Shown here piece after piece: positions 1-7,809 of a stretch of DNA of 64,000 nt. The notes under the pieces are model-generated. The model ran no database searches. It was not told where the DNA came from and saw only the letters and a program-made list of their open reading frames with translations. The DNA is from an uncultured Anaeromusa sp. (lineage in GTDB: Bacteria > Bacillota > Negativicutes > Anaeromusales > Anaeromusaceae). Where the stretch lies: the NCBI RefSeq assembly GCF_963676855.1, contig NZ_OY781460.1, positions 1,899,520 through 1,963,519 of the forward strand. The letters run 5' to 3'. The position numbers were made by a program, and so were the translations under genes. How positions within the stretch are numbered: the stretch's first letter is position 1; each line of letters starts with the position of its first letter.

Positions 1-32
1 TCGCAAGATTATCGATATTGAGGTATGATGTA

Positions 33-66
33 CAAGCGCCTGCTGATAAAGCTGGCGCTTGTTACA
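33..66 (+). terminator. Hairpin, probable terminator of a gene upstream of the window
   Basis: An 8-bp perfect stem (33-40 with 54-61) with a 13-base loop is followed by a short T/A-rich stretch. The T-run is weak, so this is only a probable intrinsic terminator. It separates whatever lies left of the window from the flp promoter at 154-181. Confidence 0.4.
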
Positions 67-153
67 ATTTAAAGACAATAGAACCAGACGGGAGGACGAA
101 AATGTCAGAAAAATTACATTAAAAAAGAACAATAGACAAAACAACGGTACATA

Positions 154-181
154 TTGACAAATTCATGAAAAATGTTATAAT
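154..181 (+). promoter_or_regulatory. Sigma-70-type promoter for the flp pilin gene
   Basis: TTGACA (154-159) and TATAAT (176-181) are separated by 16 bp, and a TGn sits directly before the -10 (TGTTATAAT). Transcription would begin near 188, leaving a leader of about 135 nt. That leader contains two small hairpins (about 255-274 and 276-297) before the ribosome binding site of the pilin gene. Confidence 0.7.
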
Positions 182-323
182 GATATTAGAAGATAATGAT
201 AAGTAGTAAAAATAAAGATTAACGATGACGAAAAGATAATGTCGGTGTGAAGGGAGGCTTAGAAGCAAGCCGTAGAGGAAAGAAGTAGCGGGTTTCCTGT
301 TTTGTATAAAGGAGGGGACGATC

Positions 324-494
324 ATGCTGCGGAAATTGATGGCATTGTTACGGGGACACAAAGGGCAAACCATGGTGGAATACGCTTTGATTCTGGTTCT
401 CATCTCTATCGCAGCCATTGTGATCATGGGAACGATGGGAACTACAATCATCGCTGTTTTTCAACAGGTTATCAACGCTCTGCTTGGAGTATAG
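324..494 (+). CDS. flp: Flp/Fap-type pilin, 56 aa
   Basis: This is the major pilin of a Tad (type IVb) pilus. The 56-residue product begins MLRKLMALLRGHKGQTMVEY. It has a short basic leader, a prepilin-peptidase site at the Gly before QTMVEYAL (the conserved Glu-Tyr of Flp pilins), then a continuous hydrophobic helix to residue 53. The ATG follows a strong GGAGGGG ribosome binding site at 311-317. The gene is followed by its own terminator (561-595), so it can be made in excess over the assembly proteins encoded next. It is read in a different frame from a longer, meaningless open frame at 302-499. Size and motif are typical of the family. Confidence 0.88.
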   Translation: MLRKLMALLRGHKGQTMVEYALILVLISIAAIVIMGTMGTTIIAVFQQVINALLGV

Positions 495-560
495 GATAGA
501 AGTTAATGCGATTCCAGATCGAAATAGTTGTTAGGTATGCTTGTGGTAGATTATGGTACA

Positions 561-595
561 AAAAACCTCTCTGGCAGAAAGTCAGAGAGGTTTTT
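561..595 (+). terminator. Intrinsic terminator after flp
   Basis: A 13-bp stem (561-573 with 583-595) whose 3' arm ends in TTTTT closes the flp transcript before the tad assembly genes. Confidence 0.75.
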
Positions 596-607
596 CGTAG
601 GTTATAC

Positions 608-616
608 TGTTATAAT
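608..616 (+). promoter_or_regulatory. Extended -10 promoter for the tad assembly operon
   Basis: The sequence TGTTATAAT (608-616) is a perfect extended -10 element placed just after the flp terminator. No clear -35 box is visible. A second TATAAT-like match follows a few bases later, so the exact start is uncertain. Confidence 0.5.
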
Positions 617-702
617 ATGGTATAATATAATCAGAAAAGTGAGAAAATAAAGATAGGATTGTATAGGTATTGAAACAGGCAAAACCAGGGGGAGGGCTTT
701 CT

Positions 703-1095
703 ATGAGAAAACATGGGAAGTGGCGGGGGCAACAGGGGCAAGCCTTGGTGGAAATGGCATTGACAGTGCTGATTCTATTGACCATTTTTTTGGGGACTAT
801 TGAATTTGGCATTATCCTGCACCAGCATCAGATGGTGACCCATGCCGCCAGAGAAGGCGCACGGGTGGCGGCGGTAAGCAATGACGATGCCCAGGTGCGG
901 GCGGTGGTTGTCCATGCCGCAGCCGGGACGGATCCTGAGGAACTGACCATAGTGATTACGCCGGCTGCACCTCGGACGCAGGGGTCTGCGGTGACGGTGA
1001 GCGTCACCGTGCCGACTCATGTCATCAGCGGGATTGCTCAAGCGTTTAATCCGGCAGCGGAAGTGCAGGGAACAGCAACGATGCGGGTAGAATAG
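703..1095 (+). CDS. tadE: TadE-like pseudopilin
   Basis: A 130-aa minor pilin-like protein of the Tad pilus. The N-terminus has a basic segment, then GQALVEMAL, which is the TadE prepilin-type cleavage region, and a hydrophobic helix at about residues 18-40. After this comes the typical QMVTHAAREGARVAA stretch. The start at 703 was chosen because GGGGGAGGG lies at 688-696; an upstream in-frame TTG at 670 has no ribosome binding site. It is the first gene of the operon running through CpaF and TadC. TadE/TadG proteins are processed by the same peptidase as Flp (family knowledge). Confidence 0.85.
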   Translation: MRKHGKWRGQQGQALVEMALTVLILLTIFLGTIEFGIILHQHQMVTHAAREGARVAAVSNDDAQVRAVVVHAAAGTDPEELTIVITPAAPRTQGSAVTVSVTVPTHVISGIAQAFNPAAEVQGTATMRVE

Positions 1096-1107
1096 GAGGG
1101 GACAGGG

Positions 1108-2025
1108 ATGCGGTATGGCTGGAAGGTGTTACAGGTATTGCGGGAGCCGCGAGGCGCAACAATGGTGCTGGTAGCGGGAGCGATTTTTGTATTGCTGGGG
1201 ATTGCCGCATTGGCTCTTGATGCGGGCTTTCTCTATTGGAATAAAGCGCAAGTGCAGACGGCGGCCGATGCAGCCGCTCTAGCGGGAGCCCAGGAGCTGC
1301 GGCACAGTATCGCTGACGCTGAAAGCGAAGCCAGAGCGTACGCGGCGCTGAACGGCAAAGCGGGTGACGTGGTGACGCCGGATACCACGGTAGCTAACCA
1401 GATTACGGTGACAGTCCGGCGGATGGTAGATTTATATTTTGCCAACCTTTTTGGCATTCCCCAGTGGCCGGTCGAGGCTACGGCGACCGCAGGGATACAG
1501 CCAGCGACAGGGGTAGCCGGGATTGTTCCCTTCGGCATTGTTTTGAATGACGCTCTTACCTACGGTACTAGGATTACCGTAAAGTACGGCAGCGGCGGAG
1601 GTTACCAGGGGAATTTCCAGGCCTTAGCGTTGGGCGGAACCGGCGCCTCCAACTATCTGGATAATATTAAGCAGGGCTATGGCGGCGTAGTTCATATTGG
1701 CGATTGGATTCAGACCGAGACTGGCAACATGGCGGGTCCCACTAACAGTGGCGTTTCTTATCGCGTAAGTGAAGATCCGGGGGCATCGTATACAAATGTG
1801 CAGGAAGGCTCGGCGCGCATTATCATCGTGCCGATGCTGACGAGCTTTGTGGTTAGCGGCCGCACAGATGTGCAGGTTGCCGGCTTTGCCGCCTTTTTTT
1901 TAGAAGGAGTCGGCAAGCATGGCAATGAAAATTATGTTATAGGCTCTTTCTTGAAGTATGTTACGCCAGGAGAGGGCGGTAGTAATCCGGACTGGGGCGT
2001 ATATACGACCAAGCTAATCCGCTAA
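1108..2025 (+). CDS. tadG: TadG-like pilus assembly protein
   Basis: A 305-aa protein with the N-terminal TadG segment: a basic stretch, one membrane helix (about residues 20-42), then YWNKAQVQTAADAAALAGAQ, the family signature after the helix. The remaining 240 residues are extracytoplasmic, rich in Gly, Thr and Val. There is no obvious von Willebrand A domain, so this is a short TadG form. It starts 12 bp after tadE behind AGGAGGGG. It is expected to be a membrane-anchored minor component of the pilus; the exact role is not known from sequence. Confidence 0.8.
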   Translation: MRYGWKVLQVLREPRGATMVLVAGAIFVLLGIAALALDAGFLYWNKAQVQTAADAAALAGAQELRHSIADAESEARAYAALNGKAGDVVTPDTTVANQITVTVRRMVDLYFANLFGIPQWPVEATATAGIQPATGVAGIVPFGIVLNDALTYGTRITVKYGSGGGYQGNFQALALGGTGASNYLDNIKQGYGGVVHIGDWIQTETGNMAGPTNSGVSYRVSEDPGASYTNVQEGSARIIIVPMLTSFVVSGRTDVQVAGFAAFFLEGVGKHGNENYVIGSFLKYVTPGEGGSNPDWGVYTTKLIR

Positions 2026-2044
2026 GCAGAGAGGGGGCGTGGAT

Positions 2045-3433
2045 ATGTCGTTGCTGAAACGCAGGATTGAGGCGCAGAAGAAGGCCGCTCAGCCGGCACT
2101 GGGTGTACCTGAGGTGTTAGAAGAGTCTTTTGTGCCGACAGATCCTTATCAGGAGCTGAAAAGCCATATTCATCAGCGCATTGTAGAGGTCATGAATCAG
2201 GAGGAAGGCAAAATCCTGACTAGCAAAAATCCGGACCGCAAGCAGCTGGAAGAGTTTGTCGGCCAGATTTGCAATCAGGTGATGGAAGAGCAGGATATAC
2301 CCATTCCTCGCACGGATCGCAACAAGATCATGGACGAAATGATGGATGCTGTTTTGGGCTTTGGACCGATTGACCCGCTCTTGAAGGACGAAACCATTTC
2401 CGAAGTCATGGTGAACCGGTCCAACCAAATTTATATTGAACGCAAGGGCAAGCTTTTTAAGACGGATGTTCGTTTTCGCGATGATGCCCATGTGCTGCAG
2501 ATTATCGAGAAAATAGTCTCCCCCCTGGGGCGGCGTATCGACGAGAGCTCTCCCATGGTGGACGCCCGTTTGCCGGACGGCTCACGGGTTAACGCCATTA
2601 TCCCGCCGTTAGCCTTGAAAGGACCGTGCTTGACGATTCGTAAATTTTCTAAGAATCCGTTGACAGTCAGTCGCTTGATTGATTATGGTACTTTGACCAA
2701 AGACATGGCGGAGTTTCTCCGGGCCTGTGTGCAGGGAAAACTTAATATTGTCGTGTCTGGCGGTACCGGTTCCGGCAAGACGACAACTCTGAATGTGCTT
2801 TCCTCCTTTATTCCCGGGGATGAGCGGATTGTCACCATTGAGGATGCGGCAGAGCTGCAGCTTCGTCAGGACCATGTGGTGACCTTGGAGTCGCGGCCAG
2901 CCAATATTGAAGGTAAGGGCGCCATTACCATGCGTGACTTGGTGAAAAATGCGCTGCGTATGCGGCCCGACCGCATTGTGGTGGGCGAAGTCCGCGGCGG
3001 GGAAGCGTTGGATATGCTGCAGGCGATGAATACTGGTCATGACGGCTCACTGACCACCGGTCATGCCAACAGTCCCAGGGATATGCTGGCTCGTTTGGAA
3101 ACCATGGTGTTGATGGCGGGCATGGACTTGCCAGTGCAGGCCATTCGCGAACAGATTGCTGCTGCTGTGGACTTGATTGTGCATCAGTCACGGCTGCAGG
3201 ACGGCAGCCGGCGCATTACCCACCTGACGGAGGTGCGCGGTATGGAGGGGAGCATCATCACCCTGCAAGATCTTTTTGTTTTCGACCAAAAAGGCAAAGA
3301 TGACCATGGCCGGATTGTGGGGCATTTTAAGCCCATGGGCATTCGCCCTAAGTTTTATGAAAAACTGGTGACTAACGGTATCGTCTTGCCGACGGAGCTC
3401 TTCTGGGCAACGGAAGAAGAGGGGGGATGGTAA
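2045..3433 (+). CDS. cpaF: CpaF/TadA secretion ATPase
   Basis: This cytoplasmic hexameric ATPase powers Tad pilus extension. The 462-aa product has the N-terminal helical domain and then the type II/IV secretion ATPase core. Walker A is [11 protein letters not shown] (about residues 238-248), with the Asp/His boxes after it ([29 protein letters not shown]). ATG 2045 is preferred over an in-frame GTG at 2039, which sits almost inside the ribosome binding site. The gene ends directly against tadC. The family assignment is secure. Confidence 0.93.
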   Translation: MSLLKRRIEAQKKAAQPALGVPEVLEESFVPTDPYQELKSHIHQRIVEVMNQEEGKILTSKNPDRKQLEEFVGQICNQVMEEQDIPIPRTDRNKIMDEMMDAVLGFGPIDPLLKDETISEVMVNRSNQIYIERKGKLFKTDVRFRDDAHVLQIIEKIVSPLGRRIDESSPMVDARLPDGSRVNAIIPPLALKGPCLTIRKFSKNPLTVSRLIDYGTLTKDMAEFLRACVQGKLNIVVSGGTGSGKTTTLNVLSSFIPGDERIVTIEDAAELQLRQDHVVTLESRPANIEGKGAITMRDLVKNALRMRPDRIVVGEVRGGEALDMLQAMNTGHDGSLTTGHANSPRDMLARLETMVLMAGMDLPVQAIREQIAAAVDLIVHQSRLQDGSRRITHLTEVRGMEGSIITLQDLFVFDQKGKDDHGRIVGHFKPMGIRPKFYEKLVTNGIVLPTELFWATEEEGGW

Positions 3434-4354
3434 ATGGAACTGCTCATCAGTTTGGGTATAGCCGTAAGCCTATTTTTGCTCATCTATGTGCTGCAGGCCA
3501 AGAAGGAAGAGACCCCTATTACCGCTGGCAAACGGCTGCATTCCTTGGAGAAGCGCAGCTCTGCTAACGACAAACCCTTGGACGAGATGGATAAGCCCTT
3601 TTATCAGCGTGTGCTGCTGCCGTTGCTGACGTCGACAGGAGAGGGGCTGGCAGGGCTAACTCCTAAGGCGCTGCAAAAGGCGATAGAAGTACGCTTGGTA
3701 ATGGCTGGAAGCGCCTTGGGAACGAATGAATTTCTCTTTATCTGGGTACTGGTTGTCATTCTGTTTCCTGTTGGCGTTGTGAGCGGCATGCAGGTGGCTC
3801 ATTTGCCGCTGGCAACGGTTTGGAAAGCAGGTCTTATTTGCCTGTTATTTGGAGCGCTGCTGCCTTTTATTTGGCTGGATAAGAAAGTGCAGGCGCGCAA
3901 AAACCGGATTCAAAAGGATTTGCCGGGAACGTTGGATCTGCTGACGGTGAGCGTGGAGGCGGGGCTTGGTTTTGACGGGGCGCTGGCGAAGCTGACGGAA
4001 AAAATGAAAGGCCCTTTAGTAGATGAGTTTGGAAGGGTATTAAAGGAAATGCGCATGGGTGTGGCGCGGCGTCGGGCCATTGGAGATATGGGGGTTCGCT
4101 GTGATGTGCCAGATCTATCTTTATTTACTGCGGCTATTATTCAAGCGGATCACCTGGGGGTCAGTATCGGCAATGTGCTGCGGGTGCAGGCGGTGAGCAT
4201 GCGGGATCGGCGCCGGCAGCGGACAGAAGAAAAGGCAATGAAGGCGCCAGTCAAAATGTTGATACCCTTGGTTTTTTTCATCTTTCCTTTTTTGTTTATT
4301 ATTATTCTGGGGCCGGCAGTACTGCAGCTGATGAAAAGCACTTTTTTCAAGTGA
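3434..4354 (+). CDS. tadC: TadC-like type II secretion F-domain membrane protein
   Basis: This inner-membrane platform protein of the Tad pilus is 306 aa long. Predicted membrane helices lie at about residues 3-21, 98-117, 126-147 and 272-297, and the cytoplasmic F domain (DLLTVSVEAGLGFDGAL to VRCDVPDLSLFTAAI) lies between the last two. The ATG directly follows the CpaF stop codon. Most Tad loci encode two such proteins, TadB and TadC, side by side. Only one is present here and its sequence is TadC-like. A TadB elsewhere in the genome cannot be excluded. Confidence 0.85.
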   Translation: MELLISLGIAVSLFLLIYVLQAKKEETPITAGKRLHSLEKRSSANDKPLDEMDKPFYQRVLLPLLTSTGEGLAGLTPKALQKAIEVRLVMAGSALGTNEFLFIWVLVVILFPVGVVSGMQVAHLPLATVWKAGLICLLFGALLPFIWLDKKVQARKNRIQKDLPGTLDLLTVSVEAGLGFDGALAKLTEKMKGPLVDEFGRVLKEMRMGVARRRAIGDMGVRCDVPDLSLFTAAIIQADHLGVSIGNVLRVQAVSMRDRRRQRTEEKAMKAPVKMLIPLVFFIFPFLFIIILGPAVLQLMKSTFFK

Positions 4355-4406
4355 AGAGGACTGTGCTGAACGGGGCCCCACAGGTGCTATGTAGAGGAGG
4401 GGCGTC

Positions 4407-4748
4407 ATGCAACTGCGCAATCTTTCTCGCGGTAATCAGGTGCTGGTAGAGGAATTGCAAGTGGCAGATACGATGTGGAAACGGTTGCGAGGGCTGCTGG
4501 GACAAAAGCAGCTCGAGGAAAATGCAGGGATGGTCATTGTTCCCTGTAATGCCGTGCATACCATAGGTATGGCTTTCGCGTTGGATTTGCTGTTTTTGGC
4601 GCGTGATGGCACTGTCTTGCAGCTGGAACAGGATGTGCGGCCCTGGCATATGCGCTTTTGTTTGAAGGCGCATGCAGTCGTGGAACTGCCTGCAGGCGTT
4701 TTGCAGCATTTGCCTTGCCAAATTGGCGAACAGGTGGCCTGGAACTGA
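4407..4748 (+). CDS. DUF192 family protein
   Basis: A 113-aa protein of the DUF192 family. Family features are the N-terminal LRNL segment, WKRLRGLLG, then PCNAVHTIGMAFALDLLFL and the closing VVELPAG motif. Many DUF192 proteins carry a signal peptide, but none is visible here, so it is probably cytoplasmic. It is preceded by AGAGGAGGGG and lies between tadC and the prepilin peptidase, a recurring neighbourhood for this family in Tad loci. Its biochemical role is unknown. Confidence 0.75.
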   Translation: MQLRNLSRGNQVLVEELQVADTMWKRLRGLLGQKQLEENAGMVIVPCNAVHTIGMAFALDLLFLARDGTVLQLEQDVRPWHMRFCLKAHAVVELPAGVLQHLPCQIGEQVAWN

Positions 4749-4763
4749 AAAGAGCATATTGTA

Positions 4764-4804
4764 AAAGGCCATTGTCTTATTAAGTGGACAATGGCCTTTG
4801 TTTT
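4764..4804 (+). terminator. Intrinsic terminator after the DUF192 gene
   Basis: A 13-bp perfect stem (4764-4776 with 4787-4799) is followed by GTTTTT. It would end the tad operon transcript and leave the prepilin peptidase gene to its own promoter. Confidence 0.75.
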
Positions 4805-4875
4805 TACATAGTAGGAATGCGGGGAGAAATGGCGAAATTAAAAGTATAGAAATAATGTATAGGGAGGGGGGCTGT

Positions 4876-5640
4876 ATGGGAATGGGATCGATAGGGCTAG
4901 GCGTCGTTTTGGGATTGGTTATTGGCAATTTTCTTGCGGATTGCATATATCGCATTCCCAGGCAGCAACCACTATGGGGTGGGCGAAGACTATGCCCGCA
5001 TTGTCAGGCTGCTGTGGGATGGCAAGATAAAATTCCTTTGGCTGGGTATCTGTTGAATCATGGCCGCTGCCGCTATTGCCATACGACAATAGGAAGAACG
5101 CAAGTAATGGTGGAATTGGCAATGGCCGTCTTGGGCGGCGTTGCGATGTGGCAAGGTGAATCGTGGCTGCAGAGCGGGATTTTTATGGTTTTGGCGGCTT
5201 TTTTGCTGTTGATTTCTTTTATTGATTATGAGTGGCAGTTGATCTTTGACAAGGTTCTGGTTCTCTTTGCGGCATGCGGCTTGGCAATAAGTGTTTTGGG
5301 CAGTGATTCTTGGATGCAGGCTCTTTTGACGCAAGGAATTTCCGTTTTTAGCGGGGGCGTTGTCATGGTGGTGATTGCATTGGCCAGCCGCGGCGGCATG
5401 GGCGGGGGCGACGTCAAGTTTGTTATAGCCGCAGGTTGCTGGTTGACGGTGGCGCAACTGTTTTTGATGTTGATGACGGCATTTTTCGCGGGAGGCCTAA
5501 TTGGGGGATTACTCCTGCTTTTGGGGCTTAAAGGGCGCAAGGATTATATTCCTTTTGGACCGTTTTTAGCGATAGGAATGTGGGTAGCTTGTTTATATGG
5601 ACGGCAGTTGTTACAGTGGTATTGGCAGGGACTTTTTTAA
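4876..5640 (+). CDS. Prepilin peptidase, A24 family, PilD type
   Basis: This membrane aspartyl protease cleaves Flp and TadE/G leaders. The 254-aa product has several membrane helices. It carries the catalytic region FIDYEW around residue 115 and GGGDVKF around residue 176, which hold the two Asp residues. Unlike short CpaA enzymes it has an N-terminal extension with two CxxC pairs (CPHC and CRYC, about residues 39-75), the zinc site linked to N-methylation in PilD. ATG 4876 follows AGGGAGGGGG; in-frame codons further upstream overlap the terminator. The name cpaA or pilD could both be argued. Confidence 0.87.
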   Translation: MGMGSIGLGVVLGLVIGNFLADCIYRIPRQQPLWGGRRLCPHCQAAVGWQDKIPLAGYLLNHGRCRYCHTTIGRTQVMVELAMAVLGGVAMWQGESWLQSGIFMVLAAFLLLISFIDYEWQLIFDKVLVLFAACGLAISVLGSDSWMQALLTQGISVFSGGVVMVVIALASRGGMGGGDVKFVIAAGCWLTVAQLFLMLMTAFFAGGLIGGLLLLLGLKGRKDYIPFGPFLAIGMWVACLYGRQLLQWYWQGLF

Positions 5641-5682
5641 AAGAAGTTTAGATGATGATGAAATACGAAGCGAGGAAACGAA

Positions 5683-7590
5683 ATGAGCCGTATTGTTTTT
5701 ATTTCTCCGTATGGAGATTTGTCGAAGTTGGCGCAATCGGTGGCCGGTGAATTGGGAATCGAAGCGGAATTTCATGCAGGCTGGTTGGATCAGGCGGGGG
5801 AAGTCGTGCGGGAACTGAAGGAGCCGGCGGTGGATATTATTATTAGCCGGGGCGGTACGGCGGAGTATCTTGCGGAAAATTTTGAGATTCCCGTGGTGCG
5901 TCTAAAAATGAGCGCCTACGATATTCTGGAATGCATGCATGAAGCGAAGGGGTATAGTAAAAATATAGTTATTACCATTTTTAATGAATCCGTGATTGGG
6001 AAAACTATTTTAGAGGATGCTTTTGATGTATCTATTACCGAGGTTATTTTTTCGAGTTTGCCGGAGCTAAAGGAGAAGATTGCCTCGTTGGCTCTTTCAG
6101 GAGAGTATTGCATACTGGGTGGTGGCCCTTCGGTAGCTTATGCAGCAGAGTATGGCCTGCCTAGCGTGTTTTTGAGGACAAGCAGGGCGACGATGGAGGA
6201 AGCATTTTTACAAGCGGAACAAATTGCCAATTTGCGTCGTGAAGAAACGCGCAAACGGTATCGGCTGCAGGCAATTTTGGACGCGGCGAATGAAGGGATT
6301 ATTGCGGTTGACGCCAAAGGGGTTGTGGAACTGTACAATAAAGCTGCTGAGCGCATGTTTGGCATTGACACGCTGCAGGTATTGGGACAGCCGATTTCCA
6401 CCTGCATTCCGAATACGCGCTTGGACAAAATCGTTTCTACAGGGCAGGCCGAAGTTGACGAGATTCAAAGTATCGGCGATGTGCGTATCTTGACTAACCG
6501 CTTTCCGGTGCAGTTGGAGCACGAAACCATGGGTGCGGTAGCCACCTTTCAAGAATTGTCCAAAGTGGTTAAAGCAGAGCAAAAGATTCGTAAGGAAATT
6601 ACGGGCAAGAGTCGATTTCATGCCAAGTTTCATTTTGAGGACATTATAGGATCCTCAAAAATTATGAAACAGAAAAAAGAAATTGCTATGAATATTGCCC
6701 GGTCCGATTTGACAGTATTGATTTATGGGCCTTCAGGGACAGGGAAAGAATTGTTTTCCCAGAGTATTCACAATGCCAGCGCACGGGAATATGCGCCTTT
6801 TGTGGGGGTCAACTGCGGGGCGCTGCCGCCCAATTTGTTGGAAAGCGAGCTCTTTGGCTATGAAGAAGGCGCTTTTACCGGAGCCAAGCGTAAAGGGAAA
6901 TACGGCCTTTTTGAGTTGGCTCATGGGGGAACAATTTTTCTTGATGAAATTGATTCGCTACCGCTGGAGATGCAAGGAAGGTTGCTGCGAGTGCTGCAGG
7001 AACGCGAAGTTTTGCGCATTGGAGGAGAATCTATTATTCCGGTGGATGTCCGGGTGATTGCCGCGACCAACCAACTACCGGACGAGCTTTTGCGACAGAA
7101 GCGAATTAGGGAGGATCTGTTTTATCGTCTGAATGTCTTATATTTGGAATTGCCGGCACTGGCGGCTCACCGTGAGGATTTGCCGCAGCTTTGTGAGTCT
7201 TTTATTTCGGAAAGAAAGCTGCAAGTGATGCCGTTAATAGAAAAATTGATGCCGTTTTTCTATAAATATGAGTGGCCTGGCAATGTCAGGGAACTTTATA
7301 ATGTAACTCAGCGGGTAGCTTTTTTTGCGGATTCCTATAAAGCTGACCAGAGCAGTCGACAATTCATGGAAATTGTGGCGCCGCAGATGTTGCGGACTAC
7401 GGCGGGAGATGACGCAGATGAGCAGGGGTTGCGCCAGCAAGTACAGGAAGCGGAAGAAACTTTGATTTTAAGGGCGCTGCAAGAACAGGGCACTTTGGAT
7501 CGAACTGCTGCTTATTTGGGGATAGGTAGGGCTACGTTAACACGTAAACTGAAAAAGATCCGAGAGAAAAACGAAGTGATAGTAACTTGA
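5683..7590 (+). CDS. PrpR-type sigma-54-dependent transcriptional activator
   Basis: A 635-aa enhancer-binding protein. Residues 1-175 resemble the propionate-regulator PrpR N-terminal sensor domain, residues about 195-300 form a PAS domain, and 318-550 are the AAA+ domain. The AAA+ part shows Walker A (GPSGTGKE, near 350), GAFTGA near 396 for sigma-54 contact, and FLDEIDSL as Walker B. A Fis-type helix-turn-helix closes the protein (TAAYLGIGRATLTRKLKKI). A perfect -24/-12 promoter lies 104 bp after its stop codon, so the operon at 7810-11315 is its most likely target. The effector is unknown; PrpR-N domains usually sense small organic acids or CoA-linked metabolites. Confidence 0.9.
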   Translation: MSRIVFISPYGDLSKLAQSVAGELGIEAEFHAGWLDQAGEVVRELKEPAVDIIISRGGTAEYLAENFEIPVVRLKMSAYDILECMHEAKGYSKNIVITIFNESVIGKTILEDAFDVSITEVIFSSLPELKEKIASLALSGEYCILGGGPSVAYAAEYGLPSVFLRTSRATMEEAFLQAEQIANLRREETRKRYRLQAILDAANEGIIAVDAKGVVELYNKAAERMFGIDTLQVLGQPISTCIPNTRLDKIVSTGQAEVDEIQSIGDVRILTNRFPVQLEHETMGAVATFQELSKVVKAEQKIRKEITGKSRFHAKFHFEDIIGSSKIMKQKKEIAMNIARSDLTVLIYGPSGTGKELFSQSIHNASAREYAPFVGVNCGALPPNLLESELFGYEEGAFTGAKRKGKYGLFELAHGGTIFLDEIDSLPLEMQGRLLRVLQEREVLRIGGESIIPVDVRVIAATNQLPDELLRQKRIREDLFYRLNVLYLELPALAAHREDLPQLCESFISERKLQVMPLIEKLMPFFYKYEWPGNVRELYNVTQRVAFFADSYKADQSSRQFMEIVAPQMLRTTAGDDADEQGLRQQVQEAEETLILRALQEQGTLDRTAAYLGIGRATLTRKLKKIREKNEVIVT

Positions 7591-7616
7591 TTGAGTTTAA
7601 AATAGGATCATTTAAA

Positions 7617-7655
7617 CAAAGTGTAGGCTCGAAAATGAGCCTACACTTTGTTGCT
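7617..7655 (+). terminator. Intrinsic terminator after the PrpR-type regulator gene
   Basis: A 14-bp perfect stem (7617-7630 with 7637-7650) with a 6-base loop. The T-run after it is short. It insulates the regulator gene from the sigma-54 operon downstream. Confidence 0.65.
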
Positions 7656-7693
7656 CTCCTAGAAAATGTGCCGCAATTGTGCGACTTTATACG

Positions 7694-7710
7694 TTGGCAC
7701 GCGTCTTGCT
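7694..7710 (+). promoter_or_regulatory. Sigma-54 (-24/-12) promoter
   Basis: TTGGCACGCGTCTTGCT (7694-7710) matches the sigma-54 consensus TGGCAC-N5-TTGCW, with the invariant GG (7696-7697) and GC (7708-7709) in register. It lies directly after a PrpR-type activator gene and 100 bp before the transporter gene. The activator binding sites are not identified. Confidence 0.88.
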
Positions 7711-7760
7711 ATATAAAAAGCAAGTGCTACTAACAAGAAGGGGGGGCTATATAAAAAGCA
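7708..7760 (+). repeat. 15-bp direct repeat in the sigma-54 operon leader
   Basis: GCTATATAAAAAGCA occurs at 7708-7722 and again at 7746-7760, a 38-bp period. The first copy begins inside the -12 element and the second lies in the transcribed leader. Its role is unknown. Confidence 0.6.
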
Positions 7761-7809
7761 GCCGCATCTGATTTTTGGAGGTTACAGGCAGAAATGGAGG
7801 GTTATGCTC

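Noticed and set aside
302..499. A 65-codon plus-strand open frame over the flp gene
   Set aside because: The pilin is encoded in another frame from ATG 324 with the prepilin site and a hydrophobic helix. The longer frame has no such features.
4347..4955. A 202-codon minus-strand open frame across the DUF192 gene and the start of the prepilin peptidase
   Set aside because: It crosses a terminator and two plus-strand genes with clear families. No ribosome binding site and no domain.
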